DNA of 64,000 bases from the NCBI GenBank assembly GCA_022702545.1, contig JAHRBC010000005.1:806001-870000 (forward strand), read 5' to 3'. The position numbers and the translations under genes are program-made. Below the pieces are notes generated by a model. That model worked only from the letters and a program-made list of their open reading frames with translations. It was not told where the DNA came from and made no database searches. The first letter of the stretch is position 1; every line of letters begins with the position of its first letter. Positions 24,003 to 37,461 of the stretch are shown in pieces. This DNA comes from Phycomyces nitens (Eukaryota; Mucoromycota; Mucoromycetes; Mucorales; Phycomycetaceae).

Positions 24003-26152
24003 TTAAGAAGAGACAACATCTGTGTCGGGTTTAGGGGTGGTTGGCTGGACAGACCGCATTACAGGAAATGCAAGTACTTCTCGAATATGTGTAGCTCCTG
24101 TCAAAATTTGAACAACGCGGTCTATACCCATTCCCCAGCCAGCAGTTGGTGGAAGACCGTACTCCAAGGCCTGACAGAATGCAAGATCAGGTACAGGGGC
24201 TTCATCATCGCCATCTACACGATCGTTTGCTTGTTGCTGGAATCTCATGCGTTGCTCTACAGGATCATTCAACTCCTCATAAGCATTCACGATTTCTTTT
24301 CCTCTCACAAACAGCTCAAAGCGAGCGGCTATACGACGACCCTGATAAGTTAAACATAAAGTTAATCAGAATCAAATCGACTTAAAAAAAGCTTACCTTT
24401 TCATCTACGCCTCCTTTAGCCAACGGACTCAATGCAATTGGATGGTTATATAGAAAAGTAGGTTGAGTGCATTCAGGCTCGATCAAATGAGAAATAAGTT
24501 TATCGAGGATGCGTGCAGTAGTAAAAGGGCGTGAAACAGGAATAGATAGTTTTTTGCAAGCATCTAGCAAAGTATCAACCCCAACTAAAGAAAAATATAT
24601 CAAATGTGAGTAAGATTCATATTGGGAAAAAAAGTAACTTTACGTTTTCCATCGAGTTCTGCAATAGGGATGCCAAGCTGTGTCTCTAGACGATCCAGGA
24701 CATTTATCTTGTTGAAAGGTCGTTCAAACGAAATGGTTTCGCCTTGGCTGGTCTCCAAAACGCGAGTTCCATTAACACTCTCGACCATTTCTAAAGGTAT
24801 CCCCAGTGTTGGTTATATGTTTAGCTATTAAGAATGCTCATTCTTACCTGACAATAATGTTTCTGTATCCTTTATCAAACTTTCTAAATTTCCGTACGCT
24901 TGGTAGAACTCACACGTTGTGAACTCGGGGTTGTGATCAGCATCGATTCCTTCGTTTCTAAATTGCTTTCCAATCTCATAGACCCTGTCTATACCGCCTA
25001 CAACCAGTTGCTATTTCATTTATTGTTATTATTGGACCACTATTGTCTTTATGGGGCTTTGTACAGATGTTTTTTTTTTTACCTTTAGATAGAGTTCTGG
25101 TGCGATACGGAGTTGCATATCCATGTCAAGTGAATTTGCATGGGTTGCAAAAGGTTTGGCATTTGCACCTCCTGCCTTGCCAGACAAAACAGGTGTCTCT
25201 ACTTCCAAGAAATCCCTATCATCCAAGAATCTTCGAATGAAACGAATAATCTTTTTATCTTGAATAAATATCTTTTTTTTTCTTTTTGGATCTCATAGGT
25301 TACTGTAGGATTATACCTTTGTTCGTGTGCGCATGATGTGAGTTACTCGAGGGTTCACAAGCATATCTAAATGTCGTTCACGGAACCGTTTTTCCTATAG
25401 CCAATATCAAGAACGCGCATAGACTTTATTAGCCAAATTCCCCCCCTCCCTGTTTGACAGGTATAAGCATACCGGATCCTTTAGTTCATGTTTTGGGATA
25501 TTATGTAAGCAAGGAGAAAGGATCTTCATCTCCTTGGTAACAAATACACTAAGCTGGCCATGGTTTGTCTTTCCAGGTACACCCGTAAAGGCTGAACTAA
25601 ACATTAAATACAGACCCAATGCAAATGAACTCCTCTTTTACGTACAGACAATATCACCACGACAAACGTCTTGGTTGGCTGCTGCAAAATCATCAAATGA
25701 TCCTTCAAACCTTCCTCGAGACACAACGACCTGTATTGGCTCTCCATTCTGGATAATGTCGTAAAACACAAGTTTGGCACTCGATTCACGCTTATACTGG
25801 ACTCGACCAGCTAGTGTGACAACCGTATCGGCTTTCTGGCCCTTGGTGAGTTGGTTTTCGAATGCTGATAGATCTTTGACGGTCATGAGCTGACCATGCT
25901 CGGGTGTCAGTGCGAATCGAGGGTAGTCAAGTCGTCTAGAGGAAGGAGTGTCCTGTAATGCCCGTCCTGAAATCACCACATGGCATGAGCTTATTATTTC
26001 TTCAGTTGTATTGGTGTAAAAAAAAAAGGTGCACAGGAACAGCACTTGCCTGTAATAGAGAATGACCTGACATTACTCGGTCGAACTACATTTGAGCGTG
26101 CAAAGACCTGCGCCAGACCAATGGCCAGACGTCTTGTTGATTGAGACGCCAT
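24003..26152 (-). CDS. MSK1: Class II lysyl-tRNA synthetase, mitochondrial type
   Basis: Charges tRNA-Lys with lysine. Nine exons on the minus strand (26050-26152, 25646-25966, 25473-25591, 25317-25395, 25083-25258, 24848-25010, 24644-24790, 24397-24584, 24003-24341) give 544 residues with consistent phases. The first about 35 residues are Arg/Ser/Ala-rich without acidic residues, typical of a mitochondrial presequence. An OB-fold anticodon domain follows ([17 protein letters not shown]). The catalytic core has motif 1 around FLEVETPVL, motif 2 [14 protein letters not shown] and motif 3 [15 protein letters not shown], plus [16 protein letters not shown] specific to LysRS. Intron 1 has a GC donor. 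Mitochondrial targeting is inferred from the presequence; a separate cytosolic enzyme would be expected elsewhere. Confidence 0.92.
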
Positions 26153-27595
26153 TAGTTACAAAAAAAAACGAAACAAACACCAAATCCCGACAAACAAGAG
26201 GTTGTGGCCTACAGTGGCTTTTTTTTTGTGAATTGCCAGGGCATAAAGTATAGACTTTTGATATAAGCACACTTCAAGATAGTAAAGGTGCCTAAAGAAG
26301 AAGGATAAAGAGTACAAAGGATTCGCAACAAGGGCTATACTGTTGGGTATCAGGAAGATTATTTAATATGGGCATCTATGAGATTGACAAATGCTTATTT
26401 TTCTTGGGTGATACTGGCATGGACTAGTGATTAGTTGTCTTTAAATTCCACCACCTCTTGACCGTCAAACTCGCCACAAGCCTACACAGACATGAACATT
26501 GTATTGTCAAGAGCTAGCCATGGGCTGACACCAATAGGCTATACAGCCACCATTTAATATACCCATCAATAAACGCCCTGCTGGATACATTATATGACGG
26601 GATTCAATACCCAAAAGGCATTATTGCAATCCAACTTCTTTGGCATTCAATAAGTCATTGCGAGATGCCACATGTAATGACTCGGATGAATCAACAATTT
26701 GACCAAACAATTCTCAATCCCAAGTCTTTTTCTTTTCTTTGTTTTTTAACAAGGCAAAAACAAAACTGGACACAGCCGAGATGATGGCAATGAATTTGGG
26801 TGTCGTAGCATTTAGCTTGTTTAGCTGTATTCTTTTTTAAAAAAATAAAGAAAACAAGACTCTTGATAATTTAATGCTTCGTTTCAATTAAACAAAATAA
26901 TAAAACTACATGACAAAAAATGGCAACACAGTCGAGATTCCTTTTTAATGATTTACTGATTCCAATAACAAAGTGCTTGTAATGTCCTCCAAGATGAGCA
27001 AAGAATGCCCTTTTCAAATGTGTTACACGACATGGGCTGTTTGGACCTTTTATGGCTTTTATGTAGTGCAACGTATGCCTGATGATCTCTTGCAAGCACC
27101 ATGGGATGATGCTGACATTTTGGTGATATTGTCCGGGTGGACAAGATGCTCAGTAAAAATATTGGCACTAATCAATCGACAAGATTAAAACTTGCAATAA
27201 GCATGCCTGAATATCTTAGTGGCCATATCTATAGAGCAGCTAGTCTCTAGCTAAATAGTAAAATGGTTGTTGAAAGTGGTAATCTTGCATATATGAAAAA
27301 AAAATGGTATTCTGTTCAAAGCCATTAAAGCAGTTTTATGATGTCAGCAATACAGTTAATGCTGCCAACACACATTCTCTCCGCCTTTAAAACGAGTCAA
27401 AGATTCAAAAAAAATCCCCCGCACAAAATTTCGGTTTCTTTTTCTTTTCGGAAACAGAATTTGATAATCTAGATCTTATTTCCTTAACTGTAATTTTTTT
27501 TTATTAAAAAAAATAGTCTTATCAAGCAGTCCTGTCACAACAATTAGGTTTCTTCGCAACCAAACCTAATCTACCAAAAAACACACACACACACA
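26153..27595. other. Intergenic region between LysRS and permease
   Basis: About 1.4 kb containing both divergent promoters. On the minus strand, 26433-26480 reads as a possible terminal exon after a tag acceptor (GEFDGQEVVEF then a stop), but I could not find matching upstream exons. The rest is AT-rich without long frames. A CA run (27580-27594) directly precedes the permease start. Confidence 0.4.
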
Positions 27596-29783
27596 ATGTC
27601 TGGGTCTCCAACGCGCAGATCAAGAAACAAAGACATTGAAGCGTCAGAGTCGATATCAATGGAGAATGTCCTCTCAAGACGAAGCCCAATGCATCATTCT
27701 GTCGATGTCAAGGGAGGCATGGGAGAATATGTGGAAGACATTGAGCGAGTCCATACCGGTGGATCAGGCGCATCAGGAATCAGCGATGAGGTCGAAAAGA
27801 AGCCAGAATTGCACCGTGGACTCAAGGCTCGCCATGTACGTTGTAACCATGACAATTGACTCAATTAACCACCCATTATAGCTTACCATGATCTCGCTTG
27901 GAGGTACTATTGGTACCGGTCTTTTCTTGGCCTCTGGTGCATCGATTGCCAGTGCAGGTCCCGGTGGTGCATTGATTGCCTATGCTCTTATTGGAATCAT
28001 GGTGTTCTTTATGATGGAGTGTCTTGGAGAAATGGTATTTCTGATCTCTTTTAATTTGTAACCATACCAACCCATCTCATAGGCAACCTTCCTTCCAATC
28101 TCGGGGAGTTTTAACAATTATGCTGGTCGTTTTATTGATCCTGCTTTGGGTTTCGCTTTGGGCTGGAACTACTGGTGAGCTTTGAATTACTTGCCTAATA
28201 TCCTCTAACCTATTATGGTTTAGGTACAACTGGGCTGTCACTCTTGCGGTTGAGCTTGTAAGTTTATTGTGCAACAATCGTGAGACATTGATCTTGAACT
28301 TTATCGTTAATTTTATAGACTGCCGGCTCAATGGTTATGGCTTTCTGGGCCCCTTGGGTTCCTGGCTATGTCTGGTCCATTGTCTTCTTGATCCTCGTCC
28401 TTAGCCTCAACCTCTTTTCAGTAAAGGGCTATGGTATGTACCCAATTGAAAAACATAACGGAGGTTCTGACTTTATATGTTGATTTTTAAAGGTGAAGCG
28501 GAGTACTGGTTTGCTCTCATCAAGGTCTTGACTGTTATTGTCTTTATTTTCCTTGGAATCCTTGTCGATACTGCTGTGCTTGGCGATGTTTACTATGGTG
28601 TCGAGCTGTTCAGATCAGGTGGTGTTAGAGGTACAGGCATCCTGAGCACCTTCTTGACCGCCGGTTTCTCGTTCCAGGGCACAGAGCTGATCGGTGTCGC
28701 TGCAGGAGAAAGTGAAAACCCTCAAAAGAACGTACCAAAGGCAATCAAACAGGTAACGATTTCCATACTACTTGTATATACTAAACACACTCTCTAGGTC
28801 TTTTGGCGTATTGTTTTGTTCTATATTCTCTCCATTTTCATCATTGGCCTTATTATTCCCTTTGACGACCCTATGCTGCTCAAGAACGATGTTGGAGATA
28901 TTTCTGTTTCGCCCTTTACACTTGTCTTCCAAAGAGCTGGAATCCAGCCCGCTGCTCGTATGTTGAACAATATTCAGTCATTACCATTCTAATCTTTTTT
29001 TGTTTAGACATCATGAACGCTGTCATCTTAACTACTGTCCTTTCTGCCGGTAACTCCGGACTTTATGCTTCTAGCCGTACCCTTTACGACCTTGCCTGCG
29101 AAAACAAGGCACCTCGCATCTTCAAAAAGGTCACCAAGGCCGGTATCCCCATTTACTGCGTTCTCTTGACTGGTCTTATTGGCATGCTTGCCTTCTTGAC
29201 CTCTCTCTTTGGAAACGGTGTTGTGTACAACTGGCTTTTGAATATTTCTGGTGTTGCCGGATTCATTGCTTGGTTGGGAATTGCCGCGTCTCATTACCGT
29301 TTCCGCAAAGCTTATATTGCCCAGGGTCACCTTGTATCCGATTTGCCGTTCAAGGCCCGTCTTTTCCCTCTTGGCCCTATTTTTGCCTTTCTCATCTGTT
29401 CATTTGTCTTGGTCGGCCAGGGCTACGATTCCTGGTCTGCAGACCCCATTGACCCATTAGATCTTGTTGCATGCTACATTGGTATTCCCATCGTAGTAGT
29501 CTTTTATGTCGGCTACAAGCTTGTAATGAAGTCAAAGGTTGTTCCCTTGATGGAGGTTGATCTTGACAGCGGTCGCGAAGAAATTCTCAAGTAAGGATTA
29601 TTGCTGTTTAGAACCACCAAAAAAATATGTCTAACTTTATATATTTATATTTATAGACACACAATGGAGATGGAAGAGAACAAGCGCTTCGATCCTTTGG
29701 AGGGTGTCAGTATCCTGAAGCCTTCCACATGGAAGCGTATTCCATCAAACTTGAAATCCTGGAGAGATGCTTTCCACAACTAA
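27596..29783 (+). CDS. Amino-acid permease (APC superfamily, YAT family)
   Basis: Plasma-membrane amino-acid:proton symporter. Nine exons (27596-27835, 27882-28034, 28083-28174, 28224-28257, 28319-28433, 28493-28752, 28798-28957, 29008-29590, 29657-29783) give 587 residues. A hydrophilic N-terminus of about 80 residues is followed by the family signature SLGGTIGTGLFLASG, then GFALGWNYWYNW, FQGTELIGVAAGE and about 12 hydrophobic segments. The tail ends LKPSTWKRIPSNLK. The WYNW and GTELIG patterns resemble fungal basic amino-acid permeases (Can1/Lyp1 type), but substrate specificity cannot be read from the sequence. No defects were seen. A Tc1 relic begins about 370 bases downstream. Confidence 0.9.
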
Positions 29784-30149
29784 CTTTACTATTTTCTCCC
29801 TTTCCTTGCTACTTGTATTAATTAATTATCCCTTCTCTCGTGTTGTATATAACTGAAAAAACTTTGATTCATCTTTCATTTCAAATGCATAACCCCTAGA
29901 TTATTGTCATCCTGATCAAGCTCAGTCCCATATCTCAAAATCAGAATTTTTAAAATTCGTAGAGAAAAATAAATATATTTTCTAAGAAAAAATAATTAAA
30001 CACTATACAGCCTACGAACAGTAATGTTATATTTAACTAAAATTAATTTAACACATCTATAGTCTTTAATCAAGAAGCAATTGTTCTACAAATAATATAG
30101 CTATGGAGTGTATAGTTTGGAAAAAGAAATTTAAAGTTTATTTAAAAAA

Positions 30150-31237
30150 TAAAAGATCAGAATTCTAATATTTTGTGGTGCCTCCATGAGCATCAATTAC
30201 CGCTTGGCATCGGCTCTTCATACTCCTAACCAAGTGTCATGAAAACTCCACGTCTAATCTCGCCAATTCCTCTTGAAAGGCGACCTCCAATTCGTCCAGA
30301 GAGTTGATGGAGGGTCTTCTCTTGTCAACTAGCTTCTCAAGAGCATTCCATATATGCTCAATGGGGTTTATATCAGGACTTTTGGCTGACCAGTAGTCAA
30401 AGCCTTTGATCCAATAGATTCCTTTCCACCATTGAGCATATCCACCTGTGTGGCAACTTGCACCGTTTTCCTAAAGTAAATTCTTCCGTTCACTTTCGGT
30501 AGGAGCAGTGTACCAAGGGTAAAAAGAGTTTGCCAGGATATTGACATATTCATCTTGGTTTATACTTTTGGTTTTGATCACCTTTAAAGGGCCATATCTT
30601 CCTGCCCAAAAGCATCCCCGCACCATAACTCCTCTTCCACCCCACTTTACAGTAGAGATGTCATGTCTTGCTTCATACCTTTCTCCAACCTTTCAAAGGA
30701 CTCGTTTGGGTCCATCATCTTCTTTTAAGCAGAAATGGGACTCGTCTGACCATATCACGTTGCTCCACTGGTCAATAGACCAATTTACCTTGTCCTTGGC
30801 CCAATGAACTCTTAACTCCTTGTGAAGTGGTGTCCACCGAGGCTTGTGTGCAGCAATACAAGATTTTAAGTCAAGGCGATTGACATATCCAATCACTGTG
30901 TTTTCCGGCAGACATCAATTGACATGTCAGCTAATGCCATTCTCAGCTGATTATACGATGCAAATGGATCGTCTCGTATAATCCTTTCCAGATTCCTCTC
31001 GGCTCTCATCAATTTTTTCTGGGTGGACCTGTTGATTTATGAGGTAAGAGATCCCCGCGTTCCTTGATATGGCATATAATTGTTTGCACACTAGGCAGAC
31101 TTGTATCAACAAGGTCTGCAATCTTGTTGAGGATAAGATTGCCCTTTGAGAGGTAGAAAACCCTAATATTTTCTTATTTTCTTCTTCTGGAATATAAGGT
31201 TCTCGTGAGTGTTTTGTAGATTCCCAGCTAGACATGT
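30150..31237 (-). mobile_element. Inactive Tc1/mariner element, family A
   Basis: Minus-strand fragments in successive frames: an N-terminal HTH part (30951-31235), a middle part with CIAAHKP and WSDESHFCL (30693-30896) and a C-terminal part near 30180-30550. The order and motifs match the better preserved transposase at 55911-56981, so both belong to one family. Several frameshifts and stops make it inactive. Clear terminal inverted repeats were not found. Confidence 0.8.
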
Positions 31238-31350
31238 TTGTTTGCTTATGAATCTATTTTTATTTATCAATAATTGGCGTGACTGTACAATGCATCAAAC
31301 CACTGTTTTTCAAAGAATAATTCAATGTTGGCAAAAGACCAAGAGAAACA

Positions 31351-33476
31351 ATGAGTAATGACAATGACGAGAATGAACTCGAGTACGCTTGTGCTCTTTC
31401 AGAGAAATCATTTCTTGAGAGTGTCAATGAGGAAGAAAGAGAACGCAAAGACATGATAGAAGCAATTGCAGCTTCACTTGGAAAGACACCCGATCAACTG
31501 ACAGCTAGAGAGATGCTTACATTGACACTTAACCCACCACGAAAGCGTACATTTCTCGACAATTCGGCTGAATGTAGTAGAAAAAGACCAACCAACTCGC
31601 CTGTTCGCTATTGGGATGGCGTGGTCAAACTAACACATGTCCCCGGTTTTGTTGGAACTCAATTCATTCGCTTTCAAGACATTGTTGAAAAGGCAAGGAG
31701 TCCAATCTAGAACCAAAATACTTTTATCTGGGTATGGACAGTAGAAAATTTAACATGCAAACAAATCTATAGTCTACATTAAAGAAGGCGTTGGTGACAG
31801 CATTTGTGTGCAGTATGGACTGGATTGAAGAACAATTTCCAAGCACCATTAATATGTGCATTGTGCTACATGGACGGCCTGTAAGACATTAAATGACTGC
31901 AACCATAGGTGCTGCTTAGTTTACTGGTAGCTTAAAGTAATGTGTTATGTGTTAGGCAACCAGAAGTCAAATAAGTCCCAACAGACTTCTCATTCATCCA
32001 CCTATGCTTGATAATACATATGGTGTGTTTCATCCAAAACTCATGCTCTTGTTCCGTGAGGACTCTCTACGAGTTGTTATTGGATCAGCAAACATGGTTA
32101 GTAGTGCTCAAATAGCCAGGTCACTATAAAAAATGAAGTTTCCTAAAAGATATTGTTCAATCAAGGAACGTTACGATTATGAAGACATTGAAAATGTTGT
32201 ATTCATCCAAGATTTCCCAAAGTTATCCAAGAAATTAAATTCCGTGTCAGACCTTCCTACCTTTTCAAAAGATCTCTGTCATTTTCTTGATCGTATGAGT
32301 GTGCCGCCATCAGTAAAAGAGGCATTCTTGGATTATGACTTTAGTAAAGCAAAAGTAAGCAAATCAGAAATATATATTTTTAGAGTACAAGCCTATTCTG
32401 ACTAATAACATATAGGCTCATTTAGTAACCTCTGTCTCTGGCACATTTGAAGGAAATAATTATAATAAATACGGTCATACTAGATTGTGCAATATTATAA
32501 AGGAAATCGGAGCCGCTGATCCAGATAGATTACCACGAGTTGAGATGCAGGTAAAGATTTTTTGGGTGGGGTTATTAGCAGAAATTCGATCAACCTGGCT
32601 TATGACTTCTTTTAATAGACTTCTTCTCTTGGATCCCTTAATAAATCTTATCTTTTGGAGCTGTATAGATCCTTTTGTGGATTAGACCAATTCGAGAATG
32701 GCACAAGGCCCAATACTAAAGACAAAGAACTGCCACCCATCAGCATAGTCTACCCAAGCCGCAATACCGTTGATTCCAGCCGATTGGGACCACCTGTGAG
32801 TATAATCTACTCTAGAATATTAATTTTTCAAATAATCCTAAACATCGAGTGGTTTATTGTAAATTATTGGATCTATAGGGAGCCTCCACAATTTGCCTGA
32901 GTACTGCCGCATGGAACAAGCCAACATTCCCTAAAGAAATTATGTGCGATGCGATTAGCTATAGAGATGGAACGCTAATGCATAGCAAGGTAAGCCATGT
33001 ATCCTATTTCCTATAGGTACAGAGACACTTTGCAGAATTGTGATTTTGTATAATTTCTTGTAGTATATCATTGCTACTTTACCACATGGAAAATATGGGT
33101 CTACACAAAAGAACCGAGTAGACGGCTGGATCTACTGCGGGTAAGATAAGATGTCGATACTTGATGGTAGATTATGGATCCAGGTCTGTCTAAATAAAAA
33201 ATAATCTATAGGAGCCATAATGCAACGCAGTCTGCGTGGGGGAAAACGTCTTTTAACAAGACATCCAATAGACCAAGAATCAGGATCAGGTAAGCATGAG
33301 GATCATTCATACACATTACTCACTATAATATCTATCAAAATCTAAACAAACAAAAAAGTAATTGGGAATTGGGCGTTGTATTCCCGATCAATGAGTCTAC
33401 TGATATAGTAGCTCCTTATATTCGCCCACCACCAAAGTATCGCACTGGTCAGAATGCCTGGACACAGGAAATGTGA
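31351..33476 (+). CDS. TDP1: Tyrosyl-DNA phosphodiesterase 1
   Basis: Hydrolyses the 3'-phosphotyrosyl bond left by trapped topoisomerase I; phospholipase D superfamily, nuclear. Ten exons (31351-31692, 31773-31880, 31956-32096, 32166-32354, 32416-32550, 32619-32795, 32879-32989, 33064-33140, 33212-33289, 33359-33476) give 491 residues. The first catalytic motif is FHPKLMLLF with VVIGSANM, the second is LMHSKYI followed by YCGSHNATQSAWGK. Both have the paired His and Lys of the HKD motifs and the downstream Asn. The C-terminus NWELGVVFP matches the family. The N-terminal about 110 residues are acidic and charged, as in other eukaryotes. Intron 1 has a GC donor (GCAAGG). The gene appears intact and starts about 110 bases beyond a dead Tc1. 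Confidence 0.9.
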
Positions 33477-34488
33477 TTAATGTAATTAGATTCACGAATA
33501 TTGTATGTCTTTTTGATGTATACGAATTGACCAAGATAATAATTTACTGTTGCTCTATAAAACTTTATATAGTTGATCTTTAAGCACAAATCTAAATAGA
33601 TATTTTCCAATGAATCTTTATGATTTATAAATATTGAATGTTTTTTTTTTAAAATCAATAGAATTTGAGGCATAATTTACCTACCGTTTTATTTTCCATA
33701 TGGTGCAGGTAGACACGCGTAACTTAATGCTTAATCGCTTCACTTTGGACTCTTATTGTATTTTCAGAATGTTTAAATCTACTGGCATCAAGACCAATAC
33801 TTTTTTTTTTTGCAAATACCCTTTAAATTTGATAGTCTTTCAAGAGAATTGTAAAAGAAATAAGTATTTAATCTATAAAACCTTTGTTGAGAATAACATT
33901 TCTGTTTACTTTATGCACTGTTTGTTTACTTGTTCAATTTTACCAAAACAATTTACCCCTTTATATCCACTTGGTGAATTACTGAAAATAATAATAATCA
34001 ATGCTAAACAAATAATCTCGAAATTGTTAGTGGGATACTAGGCACAAGTATGATGTGTTTTATATAAATAATAATGTAAACATGTTTTTGCCATTAAAAA
34101 TCTCGTTGCATGTATCTATTTTACTTGGTAGAATTATCAATGCTGGATTTAAACATGGGGAATTCAATTCAAATGTTTTAGCAGTACATATTTGTAAACT
34201 ACTTGGGCACACACTACTTTATTTTGTAAACTTCATTGATATACTTATGGGCACTTTTTAAATAGTATATATATATGTATATGTTTTGAATTGTTATTTG
34301 AATACGGTATTGTAGGCATATTTTCCTGTAATGGTATGATTAGTGTATTTAATGATATGTGAAAATTGCAACAATTGCAAGTTGTAGACAAAATATTGGC
34401 TAAATTAAGCACGAATAAAAAAAAACAAATAATAAAGAGAATAATTAATAATTAGGCTATTTTTACAAGTTATCAAGACAAGGTAACT
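33477..34488. other. AT-rich intergenic region
   Basis: About 1 kb at very low GC between convergent TDP1 and the MIT-domain gene. Open frames of 113 and 68 codons (33700-34041 and 34055-34261, plus strand) are present, but their composition (Phe, Ile, Leu, Asn, Lys) is what random AT-rich DNA gives, and no motif is recognisable. Confidence 0.5.
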
Positions 34489-37461
34489 TCATTCGTTAAC
34501 CCAAGATGCTCCTCTCTTGAGCCATTTTCCCAATAGAATCGTTATATCTTTCACGACAAACCCTCCAATGACTATGCAAATAAGGTCGCAAATCTTGTTC
34601 AGCTTGTTTATCACATTCTCGTGTTTAGGATCATTGGTAGTTATCTGATGATTGGAGAAATGTAACAGCCAGCTCTCTATTAAGCATATATACACAATTA
34701 ACACACATACACACACTTTCTTGCTTGCTTGGAAATTAGGTAGATCTTACCCAGCATGTGCACCTTGTCAAACAGTTTCTGTAGATTCTCAATGTAGTTT
34801 CGATACTGATCTTCACTACAAATTGTATATGCATCTTTTGAGTTTTTACCTAACCATATCATCGAGCCAGCCAAGACATACTATTTTGTGAGGCTAAATG
34901 CGTTCATGCGTTCAACAGATTTTGATAGCTTTGTTCCCCATGATAAGAACGATTGGGTCTTTTTTGAAGACGTCTCGTTGGCGCTCACAAAGGTACTCAT
35001 CCCTGCAGATCCCATGGATTCCTTCCCCGGCCCATTGTTTGGGTGGCCACCACTAGATACACTATTGTTACTGGTTCCATTTGAGCTCGACGAATTCACA
35101 CTGTCTCGCTTGAGTTTTTTGGAAAGGCTTGTTTGTAGTCCCTCAATAGACTCCAAGAGTGTGTCCAATACTTTCAAACTTCCAGAAACATCGTCAAACT
35201 TTTTCCACTTTTCAAGGCGCACAAGGTATGAAATCATGGATTCACATGCTGCTGCTTTAACATCTACCGAAGCAAGCTTGATGCTTTGTTGATTCCTAAA
35301 AAAACCCCCCATCACTATTGTTTAGTTCGTTCCCTTTGGCTACACCCATACCCACTCACCACAAGTTTTTTGGAATATATAGGCGACTAGTCAGGTACCC
35401 ACCATCGACCATGGTTTGTTCAAGCAAGAACATGAGCCTTAGGTGCTTACTCTTCTCCAAAAGACTGTCACTACCGGCCGGTTCTTCAGGGGGTCGGCCG
35501 AAAGGATTACCAATTCGACCTTGTTGTGGGCCGTCTTCAGAGTTGAATGTCCCGTTTGTGGCTGTTTTGTTAGAAGATTCAGAAGAAGCGTCGTTATAAG
35601 ATGAACGTGGCGCCATGATATCTTTCATAAGCAAACCAAAGTTTGATAATCTTTTGTCTTTACGTGCCATACCATCCATACTAGAGCGTGACAATCGGTT
35701 TGACTTTTTACGAATGCTACCAAGTCCAGATGTCTGCTGAATGGTAGAAGGTCGTGAAAGACTTGCTACCCCGATCTCAGCCGGGTCTTTTGCATTTGAA
35801 AATGGAGGCTGGGTTAGAGCACGTCTCATGGGCACTGTCTCTTGATCCTCTTGGGGAATGCTCATCTCAGAGATTGGTGCAGATGATGACAAGGACTGGA
35901 AAGATCCAGAGAGTTGCTCAGGTCCAGGTGTTGGTGTATTTGAGCGTGGTAAGAATAACTGCTTTGGCAGGCTACTTGTTCTTGTACGCATAGACGATTT
36001 TGAGGACATACTGAGAGCATTTGCAATTCCATGCCGACCAGTAGTACGCTCAATCATGGTTGCTTTCTGTGGAATGTAAGTAAAATCTTCCTCTTCCTCA
36101 GAAGCTTCGTGATCAGTCGTTTCTCCAACAACCTCCAATTTCGCAGCACGGAGAGATGGAAGGGCCATTGAAGGTTGGTTGGAGCTGACTCGCGAAGGGG
36201 TGGTCCCAACCTCTTCTTCTATGGATGAGGCAATTGAATAGACTGAAGATCCAGACAGCCTATTCGATTGACTGGATTCAATTGTGGTTTTTTCAGGAAT
36301 GGGATCTTTCCCTTTCCCTTTGAGACTATTGTGGGCTGGCAATGTTAGAGTTGGGACTGACGTTAATGGTTTTGAGGGTCTCTGGTTCATATCTGGTCTA
36401 GGGGCTTTAATGACGGAGAGATCGTGGAGTGATGGAGAAAATGGTGGGATTTCGTCGGGAAGTCTGTATTTCTGCTTTAGTTCGTGTGGTAATTCGGTTC
36501 TAGTTTGTATTGGAGTGCTTTTAGAAGCTTGTAGATTCGAAACCAACGTAGAGGTAGGTTTTGAAGACGAGGTATCTTTGGGAGGTGATATAATTCGTGA
36601 GTTTCCATGAAGACGTGAAGATCCACTATCATGTTGTCGACGTACTGATCGAGTGGGATGTGGTGGGATGGTGGGTTGATCAATTGAGGTTGTGCTCAGG
36701 GTATCTTGATCTGATTTGGATGGTGAAACGGGGCTCTTTGGGTCGTAACTCGATGCTCCACTCTCGAGGGAAGAAGTAGATGTTGTTCGACGGACGGCAG
36801 TTGTGAATATTTGATTGGAGCGTGAAAATGTTCGCTGGGCCGACTGGGACGGCCAGGATCTCTGTTCATTGTCTCCTTTTGGGCGGCTGGATCTAGTGGG
36901 ACTCACGTCTTCCCTAAACGTCTCGTACAATTCATCGTCGTCTGATCTTGATGAAAAGGCGCCAAGTAAGCGTAGCCGTTCAGAGTAGGAATCGTGCTAC
37001 CTCACCGCGACAATATAAATAATTATTAGCTTCTCCGATTCTTAGATCTGCACCCAAAAAATCCTTCTTTATTCATAAACTCAATCGATCAATGAGCACT
37101 TTGGATTCCACATCCTTTACCCCTCATTCTTTTTGCTAGTTTGTCAAATTAACCAATTGTCTCGTTTGATACCTACGATCTCTTGCAGCCGTTGTCTATC
37201 GTTCTCTCGTTCGACTGTGACGAGGACCTGATTCAAGAGAGCAATGGCTTCTGAATATGCATCCATTGCGCCTACTACATCATTTGCCGAATCACATAGT
37301 ACAGCAGAGTTGGCTTTCCGGAGTGCTGTTCTTAGGATGACTCTGGAGAGATGCCTTGAGTTTGCTGGCACTGCTGGTGGGGGTGATGGGGCGCGCGATG
37401 AGCCAGAGTCTGTGTGCGTATTCGTCGATGTGGATGCACTCTCGTGGCTCATCGTCATCAT
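34489..37461 (-). CDS. MIT-domain protein with long disordered middle and conserved C-terminus
   Basis: Five exons on the minus strand (37177-37461, 35360-36996, 34882-35295, 34751-34815, 34489-34676) give about 862 residues. Residues about 40-95 form a three-helix MIT-like domain (ALRKANSAVLCDSAND, MDAYSEAIALLNQVL) that in other proteins binds ESCRT-III tails or microtubules. A Ser/Pro/Thr-rich stretch of about 500 residues follows. The C-terminal 250 residues are helical (KAAACESMISYLVRLEKW, LDTLLESIEGLQTSLSKKL, IENLQKLFDKVHML) and end GKWLKRGASWVNE. Exon 3 ends TA before a GTATGT donor, so retention of that intron would create an immediate TAG stop. A role in endosomal or cytoskeletal trafficking is inferred from the MIT domain only. 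Confidence 0.8.

Noticed and set aside
26433..26480. A separate gene ending GEFDGQEVVEF on the minus strand
   Set aside because: Only one short exon-like stretch with an acceptor and a stop. No upstream exon or start could be joined, so it is mentioned only in the intergenic entry.
33700..34261. Plus-strand frames of 113 and 68 codons
   Set aside because: Very AT-rich DNA with Phe/Ile/Asn/Lys-biased translation, no motif, and no splice link to neighbours.
36284..36610. A 108-codon plus-strand frame
   Set aside because: Antisense shadow of the long disordered exon of the MIT-domain gene.
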